Assembly: GCA_009792885.1 (NCBI GenBank)
Contig: WMCF01000003.1
Location: 17,198,297-17,262,296 of the forward strand
DNA length: 64,000 nucleotides
From: Eremophila alpestris peregrina
Lineage: Eukaryota > Chordata > Aves > Passeriformes > Alaudidae
Direction: 5' to 3'
The position numbers were made by a program, and so were the translations under genes. Shown here one piece after another: positions 12,621 to 26,102 of this stretch. Position 1 is the stretch's first letter. Each line of letters starts with the position of its first letter. The notes beneath the pieces are model-generated. The model had not been told where the DNA came from, did no database searches, and saw only the letters and a program-made list of their open reading frames with translations.

Positions 12621-14390
12621 AAGAGCTTGCCAAATGTTTGGACAGCCAACACATAAATTTTGAAAAAGGAAGGTAAGTTTTGACATAAATCTGTTGGGGT
12701 GACATCTATAGCATTAACACAAGGCCTAAGCAAGATGCAGCTATAGGGTCAGAGTGAGCAGGGCTTTAGAAGAGAGTCCACCACCTCAGCTCCAGCCCCT
12801 CATACAGAACTGCAGCTTGTCTCTACCCCAGTAGAAGAAACACAGTGTCATATCTTCTCAGTGTATTGGGAAGTGCCATGTCTCATGGATCATAATGCTG
12901 CTCTCCTGATCCACCTCTGTGTCAAACATTTTTACTATTTACATAACACAAGCGCATTAATACTTTCTGTGAGGTTTCAGCAATATTCCTGTATACCCTG
13001 AAAAGCCTTATTCTAGCTGGCAATATTTCAAACTGTGAAAGAATTTTTACCTTGTATTTATTATCTTCTGCTTTCCTTTTTATCTTGTTAAGTTTCAAAG
13101 TAGAGTTGCTGTTTTCTGGAGGAAGGCAAAGTTAGGTTCTTACTATACATTCCTCAACTCTTGTGAATCGGAAAGTGAAACAAACTAGACACCGACATTA
13201 AAAGCCACAAATCTAATTTTGCTGTGGAGGGAAGCATAAAAAACAGAGCTGAAAGAGAAGTGGCTTCTGGTAGATTAATAACTGTTTAATATTCTCAGAT
13301 ATTTCCAGTGATTTACAATTTTCTTGTATTCATATATATTAATATCCAAGGTATCAGATTTGTATAGGTCTAAATAAGAGAGTGTGCTGTAATATAGCTT
13401 GTTACAGCAAAACAGGGCCCCACATGCACAGATCTCCTGCAAGAGATTTGAAGCCTTAACCCCTTTTTATTTATTAAAGCTGTGCAGGCATCTCTCATAC
13501 ACTGTTTCTTGTCAGCCCTCCTCCTCCCTTTCTTTGATCTTTACCAATAGTTCCTTAGCTGAAAGAGGAGGAAAAGATATCAGAGTGTCAGTGTTACAGA
13601 CTCAACACCAGCCTTCTACAGACACATCACCAAAAAAAAATTATGTAGTCAGCATAACAAAGATAACTATGGAGCTACACAGTGTAAAAATTGGCGCCAA
13701 CAGTTCATTCTTCACAATTTTGGGAATAATTTTCATGAAAGGGACCTCAAATTTTTAGGTTTTTTTTTTTTAAAGCAAAATTTCCCCTCCATAGCTATAG
13801 CAACAATTCTTGGATGTCTTTAGTCTATCTTGATTTCAGGCCTGATTCTGTTACCCAGTATTCTTTATTGTATGCACTATTCAGCTTTCTATCAAGTACA
13901 CCTGAATTACTTGTATGCTGATGTCTGGACTCAAGCCCTTTCTTTTCAGTGGGATGTTCTGATAAAATAAATTTATTGTAACACTAAAGGGGAGTCTCCT
14001 CTAGTAAGAAGTACATGGAGGCCTCAATCTGAAGCTTTCAAAAATTTGGGGAGACGGAAGTTGTAGAAATTCCCAGAGTCTGGCTCAAGCCTGTCCCCAG
14101 TCTAACAAACAGCTGAAAACCTACTCAATGTGGCTGCCAAAAGATGCTTTCTTTTTAAATTTCCCCAACAACAGAAAATAATGTTATGAACAAGCTGCTT
14201 CAAAAGGAGAGTACAAGTCCTTCTGGTAGCCACTGCAAAACCACAGTAATAGTAGGAAAAGGAATCCCATAAAACAGACACATCATCTGAAGAACACACA
14301 TTCAGTAACTATGGTTGCCCTCTCCTTGAGGGGAGTCATAGGTAAAATTTAGATGGGACAAAACTGAATTCCCATCAAGAAGCACATGAT

Positions 14391-14436
14391 AGAAAGCACC
14401 TAAGAACAACTTGTCAAAGTTTATTATGAAATTCCA
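14391..14436. repeat. Dispersed 46-bp word, copy 1
   Basis: Begins AGAAAGCACCTAAGA and contains AACTTGTCAAAGTTTATTAT. It matches 16463-16508 at 43 of 46 positions in the same orientation. Flanks do not match, so this is either a small transposable-element remnant or a short segmental copy. Confidence 0.8.
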
Positions 14437-16462
14437 ACAGAGACACAGGTCTGTCTGCCTTATTTCTCGAGTAAGTAGCTGAGGGGAAAAAAGGAAAAAT
14501 AAAGGAAAAATAGTAAAAGGAAAATAAAAGAATAAATTAAAAAAGAAATGGTGAACCCTTTGGGAGTCCTTTTCACTCTTTAGTGTATTAAAGGTAGGAA
14601 AAATGTTTTTATATTACATCCATCAATGGGATACACAGGTGCTACCTTGATTTATCTAAAATTATGCTATCTCCATCCTCTTACTCCTAGTGCCAGGATG
14701 AAAGTGAGTTTCTAAGGTGAGACCCCTAGAAAAGTTCCTCGTTGCTACTCTGAATGGAGTCCAGAGATACTGCCTCCCTATGGTTTTAATCACCTTTAAA
14801 CAAAAACTTCAAATGTGGTCCCAGGGTGGTACAACATGACTTCCTCTTGCCCATGATGAGAAAATGGAATGTAATACCCTGCTAATCAATCTTATCTCTA
14901 ATAAGCCCAGAGCACACAATATAATTATGATTCTAAGACAGATTTAACATTTGGATTAAGCAAATAATGAATAGCACTCTACCTGAGAAAAACAAACTGA
15001 CACACTTAACCAAAGAAAGTGCTAACTTTGAACAGCTGTTGATCTGAACTGCTTCACCTTTCCTTCCTTACTGATGACACCACCTCAAAGCAAGGAATGA
15101 GTAATTTGCTGTGACTATCTGCTTACTCCACTATGGCAATTTTTTTTTAATAGAGTAGGCAGAAGTGAGTGGTCCAGACACAGCTTAAATGTGATGACTG
15201 CACTTGTTTTCTTTCAGTTCTCAAGCTTTCTTGTTTACAGAATGCATTTTGGTCTTTGGAACAAACACTATCATAAGCAGGCTGCTTTTGTCACACATGC
15301 AGGAGTTATACAGGTAACAACAAAACCAGTCTTTTTAACTACATGGAAAATTAGATTCAGCATGAAAACATGTCACCTGCTAATGTGGTTCTTTTAGTTC
15401 AATATAATTTGTGAAATGCTTTTAGTTTCAAGGGGTTTTTAAAATAATTTTAATAACACCTTCAATGGTTTCACCCCCTCTTCCATATAAATACAAAATA
15501 ATTACAGTATTGCATTCCTTATTTTTTTTTCTTTCCTTGTATTTTGTTCCATTATTTTCAAAATAACCTGTAACTTAAAATATTTCCCCTTTTGTAAAAA
15601 TTTAAAGTAAGAAAAATAAAATCTGATGGGGTGGTTGCACTGGAAAAACATCCACATAAACAGCCATTTAGAATTAGTGAGGGGATAAGAAGGCACTGGC
15701 TCATTTAATTGCATTGATTAGCCAAACACCAGAGGCAAATGGTAGTAAGAGGGAAATAAGTCTATTCAAGTATATGTCTTGAATCCTGCTAAACAGAAAC
15801 TCCAAAAGTGTCACAAAATTGTTCTTCCATTTTCCATCAAACTTTATCTTGGTAGAGGGGAGAAACAACAGAAAGTTGTGGATTGACCTGCCTAAAATAG
15901 CAGTTTAGGTCAACTTTGAAAGCTGATGGCTGCAAACTCCAGTGAAATGCAGTACTGGTATAACATAAAATGATCCTGGAAACCCATCAGAGTCAGTTAT
16001 TGTAGTCAATGTCACAATGAAGCCAGCCCTGATTTACTTGCTCCTAAGTCTCCCCAGCGGGAGCCTGTAGAAATAATTTGATATCACCGAATAATCTAAA
16101 ACTTCCCCAAGCCAAACAGATCTCAGGTCAGAATTCAGAATATTTTTTCTGATACTTTTGAACAGAGATAACCACATTGGTAAAGTCCTTTACATAAAAC
16201 CAGCATTGCTGTGGGTAGTGTGTAATTTGTTGGAATTTTTTGTTTACCTCTTGTTTTTTAAGCAAAGGTGGATCAGCTTTCCTGTCAGGACACCTCCTTC
16301 AAATGCAGTGGCTACATCTCCAACAGGCAGCTCTGCCACACAACTCTTGCTCTAGCCACTCTCCTTGCACATCTAAGCCCTTGTGTCAAGTCTCCTACTG
16401 GCTCAGGCTTTTGCTAGAGCTGACAGGCCTTTGCTGACACTGGGACTCTGTGCTGCCTCAGC

Positions 16463-16508
16463 AGAAAGCACCTAAGAGGAACTTGTCAAAGTTTATTATG
16501 AAATCCCA
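16463..16508. repeat. Dispersed 46-bp word, copy 2
   Basis: Second copy of the word at 14391-14436, about 2.07 kb downstream, same strand, three mismatches. Element family not recognised. Confidence 0.8.
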
Positions 16509-19489
16509 GCGACATAAAACGCTGATGGGATACTGCTTAATGCAAGGCCTGGACTTTTGCTCCCAGTGATGATTCTTATTAAGCTATTTCTAAGACTATC
16601 CTGTGGAATCCTTGTGCCATTCCAAGAAAGACTCCTAGTGTGGGATTTACCAGGCATATATATAGACATAGGGACAAGCTCTCATCTTTCATGTGTATTA
16701 CTGATACGGGCCAGTTTTCAGTGAGCCCACATAGGCTATAGAGACTCCAACTTCCTCACCAGGATGCCCACGAACCACACACTCTTTCCCTCACAGTGCT
16801 ACAAGTAGCACTCACAGATACATATTTAACCCATCTTCACATCCCAGGCTGACAGGACAGGAAGGATTCCTACCCAGGAGATGAGAGTGGAATACAAGTC
16901 TAAAAACAACATCACACAAAACTCCATCAGGTTAACTGTGCCACATGCAGAAAAGCCAAGTTCCCTGCTTCACTATTCCTTCCAGTGCCTGTTTGTGATG
17001 GGGCTTTTCTTGTTTGTTTTAAAGGTCAACAGCCAGCTAGGAGCATGCCAGCCTGTACATTTGAGGAAACAAGGCACAAGCATCTTCAGCATCAGAAAAA
17101 AAAAACACGCAAAGAAACCTGTGAAAGGAAACATTACAGCACCTAGAATATTTTGGCACCTGTCATGCCCAGGAATGATCAAGCACTACAGTTTTTAAAC
17201 TGGGCAAAACTCTGTAAAGCTGTGTGTAAGATCAGTCACCTACTAAGAACAGCATCTTATATATGTTGAATTCAAACCCTTTGGGTTTTGCAAGTGCAAT
17301 CTCACACGTAGCAGAATGTTTCCTCTCATCTGATGCCTATGCCTAAAGTCCTTAAGAAATACTATTTAAAAGCACTAGAACAAGTCTGATGGAATAGAAA
17401 CAACAATAAAGAATACTGCAATTGCTGCTGCAACACTCCAGCTTGCAGAAAGTAGAATAGCATACCAAATTATTATCTTAGGGAAGATTCTCCCTGCTTG
17501 GCTCCTGCAAGCATCAGCATCTCACTAGAGAATGCAAGCAGTGGGAATCCAGCCTTCAGGAACCCTGTGCAACCAACAGCCACAAAATAAAGCCTTATGA
17601 TTGATTACCCAGGTTATGGCACTTCAGAAATGGTATAACAAGCATAACTGACCTGCAATCTTTTCCACTCCCCTTTGGCACTGCAACAGCTCCTTATTCT
17701 TTCCAAGCCATTGGCTAGTTCTTCTTCAAGTTCTTTTTATTAAAACCTTTTATCTCTCTACACAGTAACAATTTCTCCTAGCAATCACGGCCATCCACTC
17801 TCATCACTCTTCTAGACAGAGGCATTGGCCAAATCCACTTTGGGAGAAGAGGAAGGATAGCACAAACAGTTTGAGTTGTACTTGCATTTGTTATGGGAGA
17901 GAAGTGTTTATTGCTTAAGATCACTCTCCTAATCAGACAAGCAATGGTTTCCCTTACTCTATTTATATAATTGGAATAATTCAGTAGCTAACACTTTTCC
18001 CAGCTAAATGCATGCCAACCTCCTGAAATGAATTCAAACTTCTGGAGCATGGAGGTTACACAACAAGGGTCAGTATCCAAAGCCTAGTGCCAGAGATATG
18101 CAGCTGTTTCCCTCACTCACACTCCCCTCCTTCTGATTATTGAACGTGAGTATCCCAGTTGTATTCCAGATACAAATGTAAGCGTGTTATATTCCAAAGC
18201 CGGGAGCTATTCCAAACTGGAGTGCTGGGGACATCCAAGTTCAGCCTACTTGTTAGCATAGCACCCAGAATGGTGGAACCATAGGCATTCATTTCAAAGT
18301 TGCTGAATATTTAATTTTCTCCCCCCACCCCACCCCAATATATACTCTAACCCACCAGCAAAGCTCTGTTTCCTGTTGAATTCTTACAAAAATATCTTAA
18401 AACATCAGCTTAAAGGCTTGTGGAAGCCCTATACCAGTTTCAAAAAACATATCAAGAAAAGTAGATCCTAGTTCAGCAAAACACCAAGACATTTGTGCGC
18501 ACTAATCATTCATACCATTAATTTGCTAGAGGTGAGCAATATTATTAAATACCTTGTGGAAACAAGCTTGGGAAGAGAAGTAATACAGGTATCAGACAGG
18601 ACTGGAAAATAATTGAGGAAGCAATGGCTGCTGGATATTACAAAGAAATTATCTAGATTCAGAGGATTGTATGACTAATGCCAAGTCACCAAGTCTAAGA
18701 GCCCATAACAATAGGACACCTTGGAAAAGCAGACTGGAGTATTTTAGAATGCTGCAATATAGCTGTGTAAGCCTCAACTCACATAGCCTAAATTCCATAT
18801 GGGTCCCTGTGTCTAGTGTTTCATATTAGGTAACTCTCAGAGTTATTGGATTCAGCCTTAGTCTCCTTAAGGCTGAGTGTTCAGGCTACAGATGTTAAAA
18901 AAAACCAGAAAAATCCCTGCCAGTCAGGTTCTGTTCCCATTTTTAATATGCAATTCTAACCTAAAGGCTTGGTTCTGCCAAAGTCGCCTTCAACAGGACG
19001 GAGGGTTGTCCAACATTGTCACAATCAAATCCAGTTTATTTTGCCATTCTCCATTTATAGTGGTGTAAACTAAAGGAGAACATCCTCTGTGCTTATATAA
19101 AGCATTTTAAACATGTATGTTGCTGTTCAGATCTTCTGTGCAGATTTTCATATACTGTTCTCAAAGTCAACCCAGAGGAGAAAGTGGTACTATCTAATGT
19201 CAGTGTCAAGAGTCGTGACCTGAAAAGAATCAGCATTTCTTTAAACCTGTAAGTGCAGAATTTGGCCTAGATACAGGATTTCGTTATGAAAGAATGGGCT
19301 TAATAAAAACAATGAGATAGTTTAAAGAAAACCTGCTAAGAGCAATGTGCATGCAATTCCGTCCTGCTACACAGCCATTGCTTAATTTATCGGTTAACTC
19401 CCCAAGCACACAATACGATACTGCGGGTGTGTCCGAACCGAGACTCGATGTGTATTACGTACGGTGAGTACCTCTGGGCGTGAGGCGTT

Positions 19490-19650
19490 TGAGGTCACGG
19501 CAGACCCAGCACGGCATATTCCTGCCTCTTTGCCCTTCCTCCTGCTGCTCCTGCTCCCGCCCCGCGCACCTGGGCCCGGCGGGCCCGGCCCCGTGGCGCC
19601 CCCGCGTGGCGCTGCCGGCGGCGCGCTCGGAGAACTTCAGCGTTTGAACC
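19490..19650. promoter_or_regulatory. Isolated intergenic CpG-rich patch with CTCF-like motif
   Basis: A short GC- and CpG-rich island surrounded by AT-rich DNA about 10 kb from DPF3 and 14 kb from DCAF4. Positions 19595-19609 read on the minus strand CCACGCGGGGGCGCC, which fits the CTCF core consensus CCASYAGRKGGCRSY at 13 of 15 positions, including the whole GGGGGCGCC half. It may be an insulator or enhancer between the two divergent promoters; the binding claim is inferred from the motif alone. Confidence 0.5.
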
Positions 19651-20111
19651 ATTCCAGCCACTCCAGCTGGGAGAAAGAGTGAACGAGGAGCCTTACATTC
19701 AGCAGTCATAAGGTGACTCTATCCCCCTCCATGGCCTCGAAGTTCTTGAGGTCTGGGTGAATTTGGTGCCAGGTATTTGGCTTTACAAATTTTCCGTAGA
19801 AAACACCCGCAAACTGCCTGAGTCACGAAAACTAGCATCAGGAAGGTGCTGGGATGCAGCAACCAAACACTCCCTCGGATTGCACCTGATCTCTGCAGTA
19901 TTTGTTCCTCATCCGGAAGTCACACTTGCAGCAGGTGGTGGAGGGGAAGACCAGCGCACTTCTGCTCTGTGCATTTTCTCTGCTAAAGTACAAAGGCAGC
20001 AGGGCAGTGGGAGACAGGATACAGTTTCCAGTTGCTAAGACGAATTATAATGTAATCCAGACAAAAGAGCAGAATTAAGGCTGTTAAGAAAACCTTTGCT
20101 CTGGCACCTTC

Positions 20112-20141
20112 AAAAAAAAATTTTTTTTGGGGGGGGGGGGG
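20112..20141. repeat. A9-T8-G13 homopolymer block
   Basis: Nine A, eight T and thirteen G directly abutting. The A/T part is self-complementary and the G run can form a tetraplex. Long G runs are also prone to sequencing error, so the exact length is uncertain. Confidence 0.9.
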
Positions 20142-20348
20142 TACAGGGCGGGAAAGGGAGCCTTGACTTTGACACCATAATATTACTTCTACTTTTTAAT
20201 ATGTCGTATCTATTGTATCATATCTATACCTAGCTGTGACGGACTTTGTGTACCATTCTGCTTTTCCCCAGAACCCTAAATACATGTCCTAGCACTAGAA
20301 CAAAGAGGTTACACCTCAAGACTTCTATTTGGACCATTCTTTTTATAC

Positions 20349-20360
20349 ACACACACACAA
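20349..20360. repeat. (CA)n microsatellite, short
   Basis: About six CA units following TTTTTATA. Too short to be of much note. Confidence 0.7.
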
Positions 20361-23300
20361 AATTACTCTCCAGCATTTGGGCGTGCACATACAAGCACAG
20401 ACTATCATTCAACCCTTGAAATCATGCTGGAGGCCTTGGGACAATCTCAAAATTACATCTGAGAACAACTTTAAAAAAAAAATCAGTGGTATATACACAG
20501 TATTATTAGTTACTTTCACTTTGCTTTTGTGGTACAGAGATGCTCTTTGAAAGCCATTTTTTGAAACGTTTTATCTGCTCTTTCTCTGTTCACTTGAAAT
20601 CATAGTTCTGTTTGTAACACTTAAATTATTCATACAGCAGCCAACTCTGATTTTATAGGAATGATGATGCTGCTTCAGGTGAAAAACAAAACAAAAGGAT
20701 CAGAGGAACACCTACACACAAGGTAGTGTTCTCATGCCAAAATTTTTAGTCAGGAACAACCAGGTAAGAGAAGGATGAAAAGCATACAAGAGATCCCTAT
20801 AAAGTTTAGTATTTTTTCACCATACAAGCATCTTCAAAGAAAGATTAACAACCTGTATTTGGGGTCACCCAGAATTGATAGTGCATGTCCCAAATGTCAC
20901 TTCAGTTAGTGCCTATAGAGCCAAAGCCCACAAGACATTTATTTAAGTTTTAAATCACAAGGAAGCCAGTTACCATATTTAAACTGACTTTTCACAAATA
21001 TGAGTGTGTCATTCAGTTTATAATACTCTAAAAAAGCCAAACCCAATTATATCATCTAGTGGAAGCCCCTTACAAAATCAAACTTACGATTTCAAGATCA
21101 GATATTTCTTATTTTAAGAAATTTTAAGTTCATATACTATAGCACTGTTTTCAGTCAACAAAGTAGTTTTAAGCTTATTATGGAAAGACTATTTCCTTAA
21201 ACCAGAAAAAATAATACAACAGTTACTGTTTTTTTTTCTTTTTTCCTCCAGACTACTATTTCTCCAAGAATAAAGATAAACAAAACATTTACCCCAACCA
21301 ATTGTCTGTGGGGGAAATCAAATTTAGCCATCTGTCTCAAGCCCTCCCCTCCACTTCTGGTGAAGTGGACACAGCTTGAAGGACAGCCCTATGGAAAGGA
21401 TACTGGGGTGAAACAATTTGTCACCGGCCTTGGCATTAACTCACCTGGTAATGCTGTCTAGCATTTTGGAAGCTGGGCAGGATACATCTGCTGCCATACT
21501 AATACAGAACCAATCTTTCTTTTCCACTCAGCCCTCCCCACCTCAGCCACTCCATGGCTGGTGACAGGGTAGGATGACATCCACCTGCCATCCAGCCTGA
21601 CAGGAACCCAGTGACAGTGACCAACCCAGGCCACTATCCCTGTGTCCAGCAAAAGGGATGTGCATGCAAAAAGTCTCTACAGGAAAGCAAATGGTATAAC
21701 AGATTGAAACAAAATGCAGTGAAAAAGTCAAATAAATGAAGACCTGTAATTTGTTCATTAACATCAGGAATATTAAAGGGCATTGTCAAGTTACTACACC
21801 CAAAAAAATAAGACCTGATTCACCCCTCAGATTAGTTTAGGTAGTCACATCACAAGTCTGACCCAGAATACTTATAAATTACCAAGAATTGTAACATGCA
21901 TATTATTTTGATACTTTAAGTCAGTAGGTTTGCTTTGGCTCAGCAAAATGAACTGAAGTGGTGTATTTTGTGCCTCTCAGGAGATTTGGTGTTCTTAGAT
22001 AAGAAACCTTTAAATGCTATTCCAGGATTTAGCACCTAATCCACATTCCATAAAAATAATTCTAGAGAATTAAATAGGCTTTGCATCAGATCTATCAGGG
22101 TGTGTCTCCCTCTGCCATGGCCAGTCTTGCCTACTTGCTACCTACACCATGGCACACAGCAAAGCTGGGGCTGTCTGCAGCTTGTTTGGCTGGCCAGAGG
22201 AGCGAGCTGGGCCAAGTCACCCCAACAAACTCCATGAGTCAAGTGTCCCACTTCCCGTAACCTTCAGAGATGAGCAAATCTGCACAAAACTTGGCACAAG
22301 AGAGGAGCAGCTGGGCCTTAAAACAGGATTTACTGTCTTGGACACTGTTCCATGCAGGTGTAGAAGCACCATTTATGCAGCCAGAGGTTTACACTGAGCT
22401 ATCCTTTCACCAGTGCTGTCATCCTAAAGTTGTCATGCAAACACAACATAAATATCAGGCACACCTCTGAACTCAGAAGTAAAACCAGCTGGTTTCAGAA
22501 GCCAGCACAGCTTGTTAATAATGTTTTAAGAAATGCTACAGAGGTGACTTTAAGCTGGAACATTTATGAGTTCATTCTTCCTAATGAGGAGGATGAATCT
22601 AACATGTTAAGACTAGTACAGCTTAGATAAAAGAGTATCTGTATTCCGATTGCTTATATCCTTAGATTATATCTACTATAGCACCACTAATACAATGTAT
22701 TCATGGCACACATTCAGGGAGCAATCAGAAAGCTGTGCATTTCTTCTACACCACACCTTGCATACTGCAGTTTACCACAGGCCAGCAGCACAAGAGACCA
22801 CCAGATTCTGCAGCATTAGCTAAGCGTGAATAAATTAATTTTAACTGCAACTACCAAGCTCTTATCCTCTTTAGGGAGAGTCACATATTTTGTGTATGTG
22901 CTGCATACAAAAATTTTAATAACATCTTTTCCAGTCCCTGCAGCACTGCTTGCCCACTACCATCAACAGGCAGAAAGAAATCAGGGCCACTTAGTTTCCA
23001 GTGAGAATTTTCTTTCCATCAAACTCTTTTGCAATAATTCAGAAAGCCTGTAACCATTTCCTTTTGGTCACATTACATTTCTAGTGTATTCCAAGTTATT
23101 TCATCAGCAGTAGAATTGGGAACCTGGAAGTAACGGATTTTTCTCTAAGCTCGCCCCTAAAGCAAGCTCCCCTCAAGTCCACCTACTGAAAGGGCATTGT
23201 AAGGTGGCAGACAGTTTCAGTGACTATTTTCAATTAACCTGCAGAGAAGCTTTAGAAGTGAACTTTATTCTTTCCACATAACTGAACTCAGAAGGAGTCA

Positions 23301-23922
23301 TCTTTCCTTTTTTTGTTTTGGAGATTTTCAGAAGATGGGGGGAAGAGGCAGAGGGAAATGAAAAACTGACTCATAAGATATTAAATGGCAGATAAAATGG
23401 TGACAAATTGACATACTTTAAAAAGTCCTAACACTGCATGTACACCTTCAGCCTCTGAATTACTTATTGCCAGTCAAGAACAAGATCTTGGGATATAACC
23501 AGGAATTATTTGAGAGCAGCTCACTATTGAGCCACAAGTCAAAGACGACACACTCTGGGCATTGTGCCACAACACAGGAATCTATAATGTGCTCAAATTC
23601 TCAATACTTTGTACAGTTTGTTAGAGCTAGAAAAGGCACAAAGAAGGACAAGCAGAAAGCTGAAAAGACAGAGAAGATTTTCTGTACAGTCAGTTTGTAC
23701 AACCAAAAGTAAGAACAACTGTCCAGCTGTTTGTCCAATATAAGCTTTTTTAATCCTCCTGTTATGGTCTAGTCCCATATCAAGTATATCTAATTCCATA
23801 ACAAGTATATCCAACCATTACAGTAAGTCTGCCCCATAGAATTCAATCCAACCAAGTAGGTCAAAAGGAATTCCAAAACAAAATACAGGTGACCATCCAA
23901 CTATTTTCACTTATTTCTTTCC

Positions 23923-23950
23923 TTTTTTTTTTTTTTTTTTGAGAGAGAGA
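23923..23950. repeat. T18 run followed by (GA)5
   Basis: Poly(T) directly joined to a GA dinucleotide repeat. On the minus strand this reads (TC)5 followed by A18, which could be the tail of a retroposed sequence, but no body was recognised. Confidence 0.9.
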
Positions 23951-26062
23951 AACATGTTAAAACAGTTCTCAAAATTTCTTCTGAAATGATCCTCCCTCAT
24001 TTCACAGGGCTGATGATTGCATGAATGTATGCAGCTATCTGTAAGAAAGGTTACTAAATACCTGCATTCCTTCCAAAAGAAATTTTTAGTTGATACTCTC
24101 CTCAAGTTAGAAGTACTTCTCTACTGGACACAGTATATGTGCAGAAGTAGCAACACTATATAAAGGCATTAATCCGCTCTTCTGATTTTATCCAGAACGC
24201 ATAGGAGCAATTTTATTTCACTGATTTATCACTGGTTTATACAAGGTTCACCCTTTATGTTACTTTTTAGAAGTTCCCCTAGACTTTGAGCACAAACTCA
24301 GTGATAATCCGTATTTTCATTTTCTTCCACACTTCCGAAACAATTTGTTTCAGAAGTGCTGTTTTAAGCTGTTCTGAAACATCGTTCTGAACAAAGATAA
24401 AATATGTTTGAGCACTCAAAATGAAGATGCTCTATCAGCTGATGTAATCACACTTAGCCTTAAGAAAGCAGCTATTTTCTATAAAGAAAATAAGCAAACA
24501 CTATTAGTCAACTTACACTGAGTGTTACCCAAATAGATAAAATGAAAAAAAAAAACCATAGCAAACCAAAAAGTACACACCACACACATTTAAATCTTGC
24601 TGGGTAATTAACACCGATCAAACACTGTAGCCTGGTAGTCTCTTAAAGGCCCTGGAAGGTCTTAATCATTTCATATTGAGTTCTGTCATCCTTCCTGATT
24701 TCCCACAAGGTTATAGTACAGAATTTATATGATCCCACAGCCAGTTATTTACCTATTCTTTTTCCTTGGGACCTTCAGAGCTTTCCTGCTCCCAGTCAGA
24801 AAGTGCTCTGCTCAGGGAAACAATAGCTCAACCAAGCCCATAAACCATCTTCTATATCCTATCTCCTCTTTCAATTTCCATCCAACTAAGCTGAGAGCTA
24901 AACTTTTGTTAGAGGGTTTTGTTTTGGAATTGCAAACTAATGTATTACATTTTGTATGTGAAACAATTATTGCTTCAGTTCTACAAAGTACATAAGAAGT
25001 TTGTCTTCAGACTTTTGAAGATCATCTTACAAAACACTGCTAAGACAACCCTATCTCCAGTGTTGTTTTAATTTAATATTTTATCTAATATTTCCTCCCA
25101 GAAATAGTCTATGTTTTCATTTAAGTGTTGTGTGCCTTGCCTAAAGTGTTTTTATTTCATTATTTTCCACAGGTACACAGAAATGACAGACCATAAACTG
25201 TGCAGAAAGATAATTTTATTAGTTTGCACTAATGGGAGTTCATGCAGTGCTACTCCCATGGGCAGACTTCTGCACTAGGCACGTGCTGTGAAATCTCCAG
25301 GCTGGTATCTAGACTGGTAATCACATGCAACCACAGCTCAGTATTCCTGACTTCTATTCAGTGCCCAGAAGAGCAGCAGTTTGAGAACCAGGTCCTAGAA
25401 GGGCTCCATGAAGCAGAGCTTCTATGGAGCCAACAATGAAACAGGCATTCCAGAGGACTGTAAGGAATGTCACCGTCCATCATAAATATCAGGGTACACA
25501 TGTAATTAGAATTACCAAAGGCACAGCAGTCTAAGAATAAAATTTAAGACTGAGCCACAATGATACATCTGGAAGCATCCAGAACATATAAATAGTAATA
25601 AAAATTACTGTATTATATTATGTATTGCCATATAATATATATTACTCTATGTCATTATAGTAATACAGGCATATAAATAGTAACCAAGTCATCAGTAGAC
25701 AATATACATCATCATTGTGAGACCCAGTATCTGCATATTAACTTTCCTTCAAATCCTTCCCCTGTCACCAAATAAATCAAAGAACCCACACATACCCTCT
25801 ACAGAACACAAAGATATATGGAGACTGCTTTCCCATGGTAACCTTCCCTCCTCCCACCCTTCTTCCTCCAGGATGAGCTCCTGAAAGTCCCCAAAAGAAA
25901 CTTGCTCACCCCACTTACACATCAGTAACAGGAAGCCGCCCACACCAGTCTGCATACACTGAGCTGAGCCTCCTCCTTCTCCTGCCATGTTCTCCCTGAC
26001 AGAGGATCCAGAGGAGAATGAGAGACAAATTCTTACCTCATAAAACGTTCATTCCCTCTCCT

Positions 26063-26102
26063 TAAAAACAAACAAACAAACAAAAAAACAAACCAAAAAA
26101 AC
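26063..26102. repeat. (AAAC)n simple repeat
   Basis: Imperfect AAAC tetranucleotide repeats, an A-rich tract common in vertebrate spacers. Confidence 0.9.

Larger units (their letters stand above)
10171..19450. other. Intergenic spacer, DPF3 to DCAF4 (left part)
   Basis: AT-rich, with no open frame that resembles a protein and no splice-linked exons recognised. It holds a ~30-bp tandem duplication (12570-12620), a 46-bp word present twice (14391 and 16463) and a segment near 18960-19270 that faintly resembles old L3/MIR-type sequence. No tRNA-like or other structured RNA gene was recognised by eye. Confidence 0.6.

Noticed and set aside
19455..19709. Possible small gene in the 19.5 kb CpG-rich patch (84 codons minus, 72 codons plus)
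   Set aside because: Frames on both strands, low-complexity residues and no matching splice partners; better read as a regulatory patch.
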